A stretch of DNA of 64,000 bases from positions 930,001 through 994,000 of the forward strand of contig OZ245717.1 of NCBI GenBank assembly GCA_965226945.1, given 5' to 3'. The notes beneath the pieces were generated by a model. That model was not told the origin of the DNA and made no database searches. It saw nothing but the letters and a program-made list of their open reading frames with translations. This DNA is from SYLG01 sp965226945 (GTDB lineage Bacteria > Planctomycetota > Planctomycetia > Gemmatales > Gemmataceae). Position numbers and translations under genes: made by a program. Shown here one piece after another: positions 46,859 to 55,253 of this stretch; position 1 is the first letter of the stretch, and each line of letters begins with the position of its first letter.

Positions 46859-47287
46859 TTATGATGCAGGAAGTTCCAACGACTTGAGATAGGCGAAAAG
46901 TTCTTTCCACGTTCGCCATCCAACCGCATCCGCGGGAGGAAGCATCAAGGCCGTTTCGAGATGAGTTTGCGCACCTTTTAGATGGTGGGCATATCCGCGT
47001 AAGTTGCCTTCTTGACGCTTCACTCCGGCGGCGCACAGACGAATGAGCGCCTGGAAGGCATGTCGCCCCGCCGATTCGAGAGGGCGGTTGCGCCAGATCG
47101 CTTCCCATTCTTCATGGGCTTCGAAATAGTTTCCCCGCGAAAAATCGTCCAGCGCCCTGTGGTGGTGCGCCCATTCGGCCGCGGCATCGACCGGTTCTAA
47201 CGAAGGGCTTGAGCCAGTGCGCGCGGTAGGACCGGTCCATTCGAGCCGTTGCAATCGGTCGAGAAGGTCCGTTTCGAAGATGACCAA
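46859..47287 (-). CDS. DUF309 family protein
   Basis: The signature of DUF309, a small helical family with HxxExW, is clear in DDFSRGNYFEAHEEWEAIWR, followed by FQALIRLCAAGVKRQEGN and KGAQTHLETALML. The function of the family is unknown. The open frame reaches ATG 47458, but that start would overlap the preceding gene by 107 bp and include residues resembling that gene's other frame. The only plausible start after that gene's stop is TTG at 47287 (142 aa); no clear ribosome-binding site precedes it, so the start is uncertain. Confidence 0.75.
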   Translation of the reverse strand: MVIFETDLLDRLQRLEWTGPTARTGSSPSLEPVDAAAEWAHHHRALDDFSRGNYFEAHEEWEAIWRNRPLESAGRHAFQALIRLCAAGVKRQEGNLRGYAHHLKGAQTHLETALMLPPADAVGWRTWKELFAYLKSLELPAS

Positions 47288-47351
47288 TGCCGGGGAAGCG
47301 CCCGTTTCGCCAAGAGGATGGGATGGAGCGCTCTCTTTATCCCGATCGCCG

Positions 47352-48431
47352 CTATTTGCCGATTTTTTCACCCAGAATGCCCAACACTTGCATGCACAAA
47401 TTGATGGACCAGAAATAAAGGCCAAGGTTGCCGGCAGCGACGATACCCATTCCCACAATCAACACCATGGCCTTGCCATTTTGACCAGCGAAATTTTGGA
47501 TATCCTCGGGCTTGACCCCGAGCGCCAAAACCATCACGGCAAACAAGACGAGGCCAATCAGGTTAACGACCACGGAACAGATTCCCTGGGTCAAAATCAG
47601 ATTCGCCACCTTGTTCGAATGCAGACCGCGCGCCGTCAACCACAGACCAAAAGTCGCCAGCCAATAACCCAGCCCCAGGAGCAACACGGCCCCGATGGCG
47701 GCCATGGGAATCAGCGCGGCCAGGCCCGAGCAAACGTAGCAGAGCGCAAAAGCTCCAAGCGAGAGGGCAAACAACAGACCGCCGGCCGGTACCTTTTCCG
47801 GGGGCACCTTGGCCATTAAAAATCGGCCCCAAAAATCGAGCACCAAAAAGGCCAGCCCCGCAAGGACGCTGATGGCGAGCGCCAGGAAAAAAATGATTGT
47901 TTCCTTGGTGAAAACATAGGAGGCCCAGAACAGGCCTCCGATAATCACTCCCACCAGGTAGACGATCATGCCCGTCGTCGCGAGGCCTAATCCTTGGTGG
48001 CAACTCGACCAACCCATCCAGATTCGCTTTTTCTTGGTGATCTTCTGGGGGCCGCTGTCTTCGTCGTCGGAATCATCGCAGTCGGAATTCTCCTCGTCGA
48101 GTTCTTCTTCCTCTTCTTCGATTTTCGACGGAGGTCTGGTTTTCGTGGCGATGGGAGGCGGCGTTGCGTTTTTCGGCAGGGAACCGGACGATGCCGACGA
48201 TCCTACCGATTTCTTTGCCTGCTGGACTTGAGCTTCGGCCTTCTTCGGCGGCGTGGGAGTGGGACGGGCCATCCGGGCACCGGCCGGGCTGGTTCGCGAC
48301 GCGGTAGGTGGAGTCGTTTGTAGTTTTTGACTACACGAAGGACATTGAATGAGCTTCCCCAGATCCTCATCACGAACCATCAATTGGGTTTGGCAACGAG
48401 GGCAAGCCAAGACGGGCATGGCGAAGTCCAT
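47352..48431 (-). CDS. zinc-ribbon multi-helix membrane protein of unknown function
   Basis: The 359-aa protein begins with a zinc-ribbon (VLACPRCQTQLMVRD ... IQCPSCSQKL), followed by a Pro/Thr/Ala-rich and then acidic low-complexity linker (residues about 45-130, containing EEEEEELDEENSD). Roughly six to seven membrane helices fill residues 140-358. Two adjacent ATGs are possible (48431 and 48419). Proteins with an N-terminal ribbon and helical domain of this type are common in planctomycetes and lack characterised members. It sits upstream of the DUF309 gene, which partially overlaps its 3' end. Confidence 0.8.
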   Translation of the reverse strand: MDFAMPVLACPRCQTQLMVRDEDLGKLIQCPSCSQKLQTTPPTASRTSPAGARMARPTPTPPKKAEAQVQQAKKSVGSSASSGSLPKNATPPPIATKTRPPSKIEEEEEELDEENSDCDDSDDEDSGPQKITKKKRIWMGWSSCHQGLGLATTGMIVYLVGVIIGGLFWASYVFTKETIIFFLALAISVLAGLAFLVLDFWGRFLMAKVPPEKVPAGGLLFALSLGAFALCYVCSGLAALIPMAAIGAVLLLGLGYWLATFGLWLTARGLHSNKVANLILTQGICSVVVNLIGLVLFAVMVLALGVKPEDIQNFAGQNGKAMVLIVGMGIVAAGNLGLYFWSINLCMQVLGILGEKIGK

Positions 48432-48608
48432 TTTTTGGAAAGCGAGAATAAAATGGGCTTCCCATCGGTTTAACCAAGTTACGGGCCACTTGGCAACAGG
48501 TCCTCGGCGCGACTTGGAGGGAAAGGCGATTTCGCAATCGGCAGAATCGCACGCCGCACTATATCCGCCGTAGTGCCAGCGATCTGTAACATTTTGGAGT
48601 ACAAATGA

Positions 48609-48640
48609 GAAAAAGGCCCTGGGCAGCGCCCCAAGGCCTT
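48609..48640 (-). terminator. terminator of the first anti-sigma gene
   Basis: On the - strand AAGGCCTTGGGGC-GCT-GCCCAGGGCCTT is followed by TTTCTCATTT. It starts about 37 bp after the anti-sigma stop at 48677. Confidence 0.82.
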
Positions 48641-48676
48641 CGCAATCGGCGAGGAAGAGGAATTCTCAGAGGAGAA

Positions 48677-50392
48677 TCAAGGGTTGTGCGCCTGGATGAG
48701 GGCGATCCCCTTTTTGTTCAATTCGATCACCTGGTTCAACCACTGGCCCTGCTTGGGAAGATTCCCAGCGAGCTGGGAAAACTCTTTTTCCGAGTCCCTG
48801 AGGAATCGCAACAGAGAATCCAATTCCTTTTTGTTGGACGGAGACCTCAGCCCGCTCAACAGTGCCGGGATGTCTTTTTTGACAATGTCCTCATACGACT
48901 TGACAATATCATCGGGATTTTTCGCGGGCACGACCGTTAGATAGAAATTCCTGTTGTTTTGGACCGTATACGCCGGCTGTTGTTCAAGAGTCTTTTTTTG
49001 CTCTTGCATTTTGTTCTTGTCCTGAAGAAGTTCGCTGGAACGGTTGCCGGCCGCCAAACCTTCCCTGCCCCCGCCCAGGGGATTTTCTTCTTTGTTGATG
49101 ATCGATCCCGATTCGATCTTCGCCGACTTTTTCAGTGAGGCATCTTCCTTGGCCACGTTCATCCGATTGGCCGAATTGGACAGATTCGCCGTATTGGCCA
49201 TTTCCATTTCGGTTTGAGCGCGATTCACAACATCGGCGGCACTCTGCTGGCAAAGCAAGAGCGTGAAGCGTACCTTCTGCTCGGGAGTGGGGACCATTCC
49301 CCGGATGATCGAACGCGCATCGGCCTGATCGGTGAGAGGAACGTTGGCCACCTGGATTCCTTGCCCATCGGCCTGGCCGAACTGCATATAGGGCAAGTTG
49401 TTTTGCAGACCATTTTGGGCGTTGTTTTGCGTATTGCCCTGCTGACCAGTGAAGCCGCCTCCGAGACCTCCACCCCCGCCATAAACACCCCCCCCGGCCC
49501 GGCTGGGAGCCATGCCGCGGGCGAAGTTCGACGATGCATTCCCGCTCGCATCTGTGGGTTGGCTTCGATCCCCACCGGTGGCAACCCCAGGCATTCCGGG
49601 CGCGCGGCCCGTTCCCGGAGAAGTCGAGGAAGACCCCGGACCTCCAGGAGTTCCCAACGCAACGGGCCCAGGCGCTGGTGCATTTCCCGGCGTCAACACG
49701 GGTCCAGACGCAGGGGCAGGAACCGAGGCATCTTTTTTGTTCTCTGCCACTTCACGCGATCGCGTCGATTCCTGGAAGGATTCGATTTTGTCCTGTGTGT
49801 CGCCCTTGGGTGACGGCTGGGCAGGGGAAATCTCCCTCTTCGCCACCCCGTCCTCGGCACCCAATTTCGCACGAGACATGACCGGAGACTGATCGGTGTC
49901 AAACTCGCCAACTGGGCCTTTTTCGGAAAGCCTGGCGCCGGAACTTTTTTTGTCGACTTTAGCAGCGGGCGCGGTCGACGCCTTCGCCTGCAGGTCAGGT
50001 CCACCTGGCAGTTGCGCCTGATTCCATGGACCGGCAAAGCGCAACATGGGAAGCAGCGCGGTGGCACAGACAAGCAGCCCGGCAGCCAAAGCAACCGTGA
50101 CCGCGATCTTGCCAAAGGTTCGTGCTTTTCTGGCCATCGGATTCGAAAGGGGAGCAGGCGTGACCAGGCTGCTCGATTCGGCGGTACGGCTCTGCGCGTT
50201 GCGGACCAGCCACGCCCAGTCGGAGGGGGTCGGCCTGCGCAAATCGCTCAGCTCCTGGCTTTGCTTATCCAGAAGCAGGCTGAATGCCCGGCATTGGGAG
50301 CAATCTTTCAAGTGCCGCTCCAGCGGCCCGCTCAGGACTTGATCCTGTTCGAGCAAGGAAAGTTCAAATTGGATCTTTTCGCAAGTTTTCAT
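48677..50392 (-). CDS. zinc-containing anti-sigma factor with long low-complexity sensor
   Basis: The 571-aa protein begins with a ZAS motif HLKDCSQC (HxxxCxxC) at about residues 26-33, the sigma-binding zinc domain of anti-sigma factors. A single membrane helix lies at about 97-117 (IAVTVALAAGLLVCATALLP). The extracytoplasmic part (about 120-571) is very unusual: Pro/Gly/Ala/Ser-rich segments resembling collagen-like or mucin sequences and a GGGVYGGGGGLGGG run, then a charged helical C-terminus. The start overlaps the sigma gene's stop as ATGA. It likely keeps the sigma factor from RNA polymerase until an envelope signal triggers release. Probably a partner of the sigma gene at 50389. Confidence 0.88.
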   Translation of the reverse strand: MKTCEKIQFELSLLEQDQVLSGPLERHLKDCSQCRAFSLLLDKQSQELSDLRRPTPSDWAWLVRNAQSRTAESSSLVTPAPLSNPMARKARTFGKIAVTVALAAGLLVCATALLPMLRFAGPWNQAQLPGGPDLQAKASTAPAAKVDKKSSGARLSEKGPVGEFDTDQSPVMSRAKLGAEDGVAKREISPAQPSPKGDTQDKIESFQESTRSREVAENKKDASVPAPASGPVLTPGNAPAPGPVALGTPGGPGSSSTSPGTGRAPGMPGVATGGDRSQPTDASGNASSNFARGMAPSRAGGGVYGGGGGLGGGFTGQQGNTQNNAQNGLQNNLPYMQFGQADGQGIQVANVPLTDQADARSIIRGMVPTPEQKVRFTLLLCQQSAADVVNRAQTEMEMANTANLSNSANRMNVAKEDASLKKSAKIESGSIINKEENPLGGGREGLAAGNRSSELLQDKNKMQEQKKTLEQQPAYTVQNNRNFYLTVVPAKNPDDIVKSYEDIVKKDIPALLSGLRSPSNKKELDSLLRFLRDSEKEFSQLAGNLPKQGQWLNQVIELNKKGIALIQAHNP

Positions 50393-51015
50393 GATGGGGA
50401 GTCCCCTCCCGGCGCTTCCTGGGGTACCCGTTCCAGTAAGAGCTTTCTGGCCTTGAAGACTCGCCACCTGGCCGTCTCCTCGGTCGTGCCGACAATCTCG
50501 GCAACCTCTTTGAAGGAAAGCTCGCCTTCGACTCGCAGCATCAATGCCGCCCTAAAGTCGTCCGGCAAATTCTGGATGGCGACCGCCAAGTTCCTCAGGG
50601 ATTCCTCCTTTTGCAATTTCTCTAATAGACCCGGTTGTTTGTGCGGCACGTCTTCGTGAAGTTGTTCGCGCTTTTTGCGCGAACGCATCAGGTTCGCGAA
50701 GGTGTTGAAGGCGATCCGGAACAGCCACGCCCGAAAATTCGTCCCAGGTTGAAACTGGTGCAGCCGCGTCATCGCCTTTAACAACGTTTCTTGAACCACA
50801 TCTTCCGCCGTATTCACATCCGGCGCCAGATGGCACGCCCAGCGGAAGAGCGCATCCCCATGAAGCCCCGCTAGTTTCGCGAACGCCTCGCGATTGCCAA
50901 GACGTGCCGACGCCACCCATTCGTTCTCCGAATGGTTCACGGCCACCTTGGTTGGGGATAGCTGCGCCATAAAGTCCGTTCAGGCCTTGGTTTCGCTTCG
51001 GGGCCTACCCCGTTG
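50341..51015 (-). repeat. copy 1 of the 675-bp duplication carrying the ECF sigma gene
   Basis: This segment and 52532-53206 are nearly identical over 675 bp, with two mismatches seen (positions 50386 and 50425). They include the whole sigma gene, its leader and the first 50 bases of the anti-sigma gene. Lower similarity extends about 40 bp further into the anti-sigma ZAS domain and into the upstream hairpins. Confidence 0.88.
50389..50970 (-). CDS. ECF sigma factor (copy 1)
   Basis: A 193-aa RNA polymerase sigma-70 factor of the ECF group. Sigma2 contains AEDVVQETLLKAMTRLHQFQ and NFRAWLFRIAFNTFANLMRS; sigma4 contains LPDDFRAALMLRVEGELSFK followed by EVAEIVGTTEETARWRVFKA, a helix-turn-helix. 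The protein is identical in sequence to the copy at 52580. The stop codon overlaps the start of the cognate anti-sigma gene (ATGA). Expression is likely autoregulated or envelope-dependent, typical of the family. Confidence 0.95.
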   Translation of the reverse strand: MAQLSPTKVAVNHSENEWVASARLGNREAFAKLAGLHGDALFRWACHLAPDVNTAEDVVQETLLKAMTRLHQFQPGTNFRAWLFRIAFNTFANLMRSRKKREQLHEDVPHKQPGLLEKLQKEESLRNLAVAIQNLPDDFRAALMLRVEGELSFKEVAEIVGTTEETARWRVFKARKLLLERVPQEAPGGDSPS

Positions 51016-51209
51016 CTCCCATCCTAACAGAACAACCCGCTACGAGGCGGGGCGTTGGCGATTTTCCGGGTTTTCAAGTGGGTGGTCGATCGCCTTAACC
51101 CGGTTTTTTCCGCCATTTTCCCATGCTAAGGGCCCGGCTCTCTGAGCACAACCGGTGCCAATCACCGCCCCCATTCGGACGATGTTTCTTTGAGCGATTG
51201 CGAGCCCAC

Positions 51210-52583
51210 TCACTTGGTCTTGCTGTCGACCGGCTTTTCCAAAGTTGCCACGGAATTCTGAACCAACTCGGCCAACTGTGTCAGAACTTCGGCACGCCCA
51301 GGATGAACCAAAGCCAGACGGCGTAATTCGATATGCTCCTTTTTCAATTCCTCGATCAACGGCTTGAGTGCCTGAGCATGGGAAGGCGAAGGAAGACTCT
51401 CCTTCAACATTGCGACCTTATAATCGGTCAATTCTCGCTGAGCTCGCACCAACTCGTCCCACGGTTCCACCGCCTTCTGCCGCGAATCCCGACCGCCACG
51501 AAACAGCATTTCTCGCGATTTCGGATCTCCAGCCGGCTTCGTATCGGAGGATCGTTCTTCAAGAGTTCCGCCGCCCTTCTCGGGAAACCGGCTGTCGAAA
51601 TTGCCTGTCTTCTTGGGCTCGGCCTTCGCAATCTCCCCCTTGGTGCTGTCGAGTTGATTGCTGCTTACGACCTTCTTACCGTCCTCTTCCTTCAGGCCAT
51701 CCAACACCGCTTGGAATTGACGCTTGCACAAATCCTGAACCATCCGGACCATCGTTTCGGGCTTCTCAGCTTTTTTAAGCTGTTCCAGAAAACCCCGATC
51801 CGCAGACAGAATGGCCGCATCACCCGCCTGATTTCTGAGGAACAAATCCTTGTTCGCACCCTTTGTGGGCAACTCGGCAGCCAATTCCTTGCGAAATCGC
51901 TCCGGGGCGCGGCTTGGCGCCGGCAGCGGGGAATCTGATTGACCGTTCGATTCCGCCAGATCTCGACCGGTCAAACCAGCCGGCGCATCTGCGCCTTGGC
52001 CTGACCTGCTTTGCGGCGCGGAAGCGGCATCGATCGACTCTTGGCCACCCTCCTTTTGGTTAGGCTCATACAGATCATACGGACGCGAATCCCGATCCCG
52101 ATACTCGCGCGAATCATTGCGGCCCCATTCATTCCCGGCCTTGGAATCGGTCGCGAACGCGACCGATTGGACGGCAGCGTCCTGATTCTCGGGGCGCTGC
52201 GCGACCTCCGTCGGCCCCGCCGGGGCCATCAAGCCATTGAGAAACGGCATGGTCAGCCATCCCACCACACCAACCATCATGGAAGCCGACAACGCCACGG
52301 CCAAAGCGATCTTTCCCAACAACCGCTCACGCCTTGCGGCACTTCCGTGGTTGGGCGCAACCTTAATGAAGGCCACCGTGTCCGATGCCGACTCGATCCT
52401 GCCCGCCCAATCCGGCGCGGCGGGATAAATCAAGGCCCGCAACTGGACCTCTTGCAGCGACAGTTCCGCGGCGAAATGTCGGCAGTCGGAGCAATCTTTC
52501 AAGTGCCGCTCAAGAGATCCACTCAGGGCCTGATCCTGTTCGAGCAAGGAAAGTTCAAATTGGATCTTTTCGCAAGTGTTCAT
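51210..52583 (-). CDS. zinc-containing anti-sigma factor (second unit)
   Basis: The 457-aa protein begins with a ZAS motif HLKDCSDC at about residues 26-33, nearly identical at the N-terminus to the first anti-sigma protein. A membrane helix lies at about 100-124 (IALAVALSASMMVGVVGWLT). The rest is charged and partly coiled-coil, ending RRLALVHPGRAEVLTQLAEL, without the collagen-like repeats of the other. The start overlaps the sigma gene's stop as ATGA. The sensor part shares no clear similarity with that of the neighbouring anti-sigma factor, so the same sigma may respond to two signals. Confidence 0.88.
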   Translation of the reverse strand: MNTCEKIQFELSLLEQDQALSGSLERHLKDCSDCRHFAAELSLQEVQLRALIYPAAPDWAGRIESASDTVAFIKVAPNHGSAARRERLLGKIALAVALSASMMVGVVGWLTMPFLNGLMAPAGPTEVAQRPENQDAAVQSVAFATDSKAGNEWGRNDSREYRDRDSRPYDLYEPNQKEGGQESIDAASAPQSRSGQGADAPAGLTGRDLAESNGQSDSPLPAPSRAPERFRKELAAELPTKGANKDLFLRNQAGDAAILSADRGFLEQLKKAEKPETMVRMVQDLCKRQFQAVLDGLKEEDGKKVVSSNQLDSTKGEIAKAEPKKTGNFDSRFPEKGGGTLEERSSDTKPAGDPKSREMLFRGGRDSRQKAVEPWDELVRAQRELTDYKVAMLKESLPSPSHAQALKPLIEELKKEHIELRRLALVHPGRAEVLTQLAELVQNSVATLEKPVDSKTK

Positions 52584-53206
52584 GATGGGGAGTCCCCTCC
52601 CGGCGCTTCCTGGGGCACCCGTTCCAGTAAGAGCTTTCTGGCCTTGAAGACTCGCCACCTGGCCGTCTCCTCGGTCGTGCCGACAATCTCGGCAACCTCT
52701 TTGAAGGAAAGCTCGCCTTCGACTCGCAGCATCAATGCCGCCCTAAAGTCGTCCGGCAAATTCTGGATGGCGACCGCCAAGTTCCTCAGGGATTCCTCCT
52801 TTTGCAATTTCTCTAATAGACCCGGTTGTTTGTGCGGCACGTCTTCGTGAAGTTGTTCGCGCTTTTTGCGCGAACGCATCAGGTTCGCGAAGGTGTTGAA
52901 GGCGATCCGGAACAGCCACGCCCGAAAATTCGTCCCAGGTTGAAACTGGTGCAGCCGCGTCATCGCCTTTAACAACGTTTCTTGAACCACATCTTCCGCC
53001 GTATTCACATCCGGCGCCAGATGGCACGCCCAGCGGAAGAGCGCATCCCCATGAAGCCCCGCTAGTTTCGCGAACGCCTCGCGATTGCCAAGACGTGCCG
53101 ACGCCACCCATTCGTTCTCCGAATGGTTCACGGCCACCTTGGTTGGGGATAGCTGCGCCATAAAGTCCGTTCAGGCCTTGGTTTCGCTTCGGGGCCTACC
53201 CCGTTG
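52532..53206 (-). repeat. copy 2 of the 675-bp duplication carrying the ECF sigma gene
   Basis: Paired with 50341-51015 at an exact offset of 2191 bp. The near identity in both coding and leader parts shows a very recent duplication or ongoing gene conversion. Confidence 0.88.
52580..53161 (-). CDS. ECF sigma factor (copy 2)
   Basis: The 193-aa product is identical to that at 50389-50970; the DNA differs within the gene at one silent position as far as seen. The gene is followed by a different anti-sigma gene. Its leader sequence, including the upstream segment to 53206, is also nearly identical to copy 1, so both copies presumably share the same promoter and, if autoregulated, activate each other. 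Confidence 0.95.
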   Translation of the reverse strand: MAQLSPTKVAVNHSENEWVASARLGNREAFAKLAGLHGDALFRWACHLAPDVNTAEDVVQETLLKAMTRLHQFQPGTNFRAWLFRIAFNTFANLMRSRKKREQLHEDVPHKQPGLLEKLQKEESLRNLAVAIQNLPDDFRAALMLRVEGELSFKEVAEIVGTTEETARWRVFKARKLLLERVPQEAPGGDSPS

Positions 53207-53222
53207 AAACCCATCCTAATGA

Positions 53223-53249
53223 AACAACCCGCCGGAAAGGCGGGTTGTT
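53223..53249 (-). terminator. terminator between the third sigma operon and copy 2
   Basis: AACAACCCGCC-GGAAA-GGCGGGTTGTT is a perfect 11-bp stem lying 25 bp after the 53275 gene's stop. A degraded version (AACAACCCGC...GCGGGGCGTT) is found in the corresponding place upstream of copy 1 (51031-51056), so the hairpin was part of the duplicated block. Confidence 0.78.
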
Positions 53250-53274
53250 GGTGATTTTCTTTAATCTCTTGAAC

Positions 53275-54789
53275 TCACTGACCTTTGATGGGGCTTAATT
53301 CCAGCTTATAGCGGTAGAACTCCTTCCGGTCCGCACTGCTCATCGGTTGAGATTCGAGCATCGCGGTCGCGCCGTCCACCTTGTAAGAGAACGACTTGCC
53401 GGTGATGGGATCGAGCGGAATGGGGACGAGGTCGATTTCCTGCAGGCTCTTGGGCCAGCTTCCCTTGGCCGCGGCTTGCAGGCGGATGGCTTCGATCACC
53501 TTGAGGAAGGCTAGTTGGCGCTCGGTGCGCACCTTGGCCTGATGCACCTTGCTCGTGGCCGGCAACAACAGCCGCGACAGGAAGCCGACCGGAGTAGGCA
53601 TGAAACCGACCTGACCATTCGGCCCAAATTTGACGGCGAACGATTTCTCGAACTTATCCATGGCATCCTTGGATTGGTAGAAAGGCACATTCAGCCATTT
53701 CACCATCGAATCGTAGGTTTCGTCGTAAACCAAGATTTCACTTAGCAGCACGACTTGCATACCAGGAAGCGCGTCGAGCTGTTTGGCGTCGAGCCCGTAT
53801 TGAATCAGCCTTTCCTTGGCCCCCGGAAAGGCCGCGGCCATCAGGACGCCGGCCGCCGACTTTTCAAACAGTTTTTCAAAATCTGATTTATTCTGTGAGC
53901 CGCCCGATTCAAACCCATTCGCCGCCTTCCTGAAGCCTTCGAGCATCTCATCGAGTTCCGGCTGTCCCAGTGGCTTGATTTTTTTGGACAAAAGCATGTC
54001 TCTTAAACCAGGGAACATGTTGTCGATGAACAGCTTCTCTCCGTCCATCCCTTCACGCAAGTCGACCGGCGTGTTGGGTAGTGCCGAAAGGGCCCAATAC
54101 AGATTGGGGAATCCGGGCTGCTGAATCGCCTCTTCCACTCTTTGAAAACCGATATTCGTGATGGCGATGCCGACCAATCCTTGAATCAGCGTCGGCCCCT
54201 TGGCGCTATTGCGGCCAAGCGTGATGAGCGAACGCAAGCTGGTCGTGGCCGCCGCAAAGTCCTTTTCCTTGAGCTCATACCGCGTTCGCAGCGAAAGCAG
54301 CCGGGCAAATTCGCGCATCCCCTGAATATCGGGAATGAGCATATAGATCCCTTCCCTTTTCGCCTTGTCCACCATTTCCCAGTCGATGTAGGAGCGATTG
54401 GTCCCACGGTCGATCTCCTTGAGAAATTGCATACCGCGCACATCCGCTTCGGGTGGAAGTTTTTCAAGCGGCATATTCGCCCACTCCTCTTCCTTTTTCC
54501 AAAGATCCTTATCCCGATAGCGGTAGCTCATCCATTCCGGGCTGAAAGCCCGGTAATAGGAGGTCAGGGCATTGCCTGTCTCCTGCTTGCGGATTTCCGG
54601 ATCGAGGCGGTAGCGCAAGGCCGGGCTCGATTCGCCTTGGGGGGCAATCTTCAAGGTTTTGAATTCCGGCGGCGGCGGCGGGTCATCCGGATTGAGCGGG
54701 GCGATGACCACAACGGGCGGATCGCTCAGTGCGAAAGCCGGCAACAGCGCCAGCACCAAAGCCATGGGAACCAACTTCAAAAAACTCAT
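53275..54789 (-). CDS. exported protein of unknown function in a sigma-factor operon
   Basis: The 504-aa protein has a signal peptide (MSFLKLVPMALVLALLPAFA) and then a Pro-rich segment (APLNPDDPPPPPEF). The remainder is helical and charged, with no domain recognised (KDFAAATTSLRSLITLGRNS, EKLFIDNMFPGLRDMLLSKK). It starts in an ATGA overlap with the 54786-55253 gene, giving a three-gene operon with an ECF sigma factor and a single-pass protein. It may be an envelope component controlled by, or controlling, that sigma factor. Confidence 0.8.
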   Translation of the reverse strand: MSFLKLVPMALVLALLPAFALSDPPVVVIAPLNPDDPPPPPEFKTLKIAPQGESSPALRYRLDPEIRKQETGNALTSYYRAFSPEWMSYRYRDKDLWKKEEEWANMPLEKLPPEADVRGMQFLKEIDRGTNRSYIDWEMVDKAKREGIYMLIPDIQGMREFARLLSLRTRYELKEKDFAAATTSLRSLITLGRNSAKGPTLIQGLVGIAITNIGFQRVEEAIQQPGFPNLYWALSALPNTPVDLREGMDGEKLFIDNMFPGLRDMLLSKKIKPLGQPELDEMLEGFRKAANGFESGGSQNKSDFEKLFEKSAAGVLMAAAFPGAKERLIQYGLDAKQLDALPGMQVVLLSEILVYDETYDSMVKWLNVPFYQSKDAMDKFEKSFAVKFGPNGQVGFMPTPVGFLSRLLLPATSKVHQAKVRTERQLAFLKVIEAIRLQAAAKGSWPKSLQEIDLVPIPLDPITGKSFSYKVDGATAMLESQPMSSADRKEFYRYKLELSPIKGQ

Positions 54790-55253
54790 CGCTGTAACTC
54801 CCTCAACACATTGGAAAGCGAACGTACGGTGGTCGGCTGATCGGCATGAATGAACTGGGCCCCTCCCAGATCGATCGCCTCGGGCGGTTCCTCGATCTGT
54901 TTCGGGTCAACCCGCGCATGCCAAATATGGGAGGGATCGGTCACGGCAGGTGCCGGCGTTTCGACCTTGTCCTTTTGGGCGAAGAACGGCCTTTCATTCG
55001 GCGTCGTGGGAAGGCTGGGCCGGTTGGTCGCGGGCAAAAATGCGATCAGCCAGCCGCCGGCCAATCCCACAAAAAGCGACCCGGCCAAATATTTCCTGTC
55101 GGCTCGGCCCTGCGCGGCCCGGCCCGCTTCAAACATCATCTTGTCGCGAAGCGCCGGCGATGGGTCTGCATGCTGGAATCCGTCCCCGATCTGTTTTCCG
55201 AGCGCCGACTTGATCTGTTCTTCCCACCGATCATTCGAATTGGGCTGTGGCAT
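54786..55253 (-). CDS. single-pass membrane protein, probable anti-sigma factor
   Basis: The 155-aa product has a soluble N-terminus of about 60 residues, one membrane helix at about 58-76 (YLAGSLFVGLAGGWLIAFLP) and a short extracytoplasmic C-terminus. The overlap of 23 bp with the sigma gene and ATGA overlap with the following gene mark it as the likely anti-sigma factor. The usual HxxxCxxC zinc motif is absent, so it would bind its sigma in another way. The longer frame to 55277 (MSLWGRKN) is an alternative start. Confidence 0.72.
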   Translation of the reverse strand: MPQPNSNDRWEEQIKSALGKQIGDGFQHADPSPALRDKMMFEAGRAAQGRADRKYLAGSLFVGLAGGWLIAFLPATNRPSLPTTPNERPFFAQKDKVETPAPAVTDPSHIWHARVDPKQIEEPPEAIDLGGAQFIHADQPTTVRSLSNVLRELQR

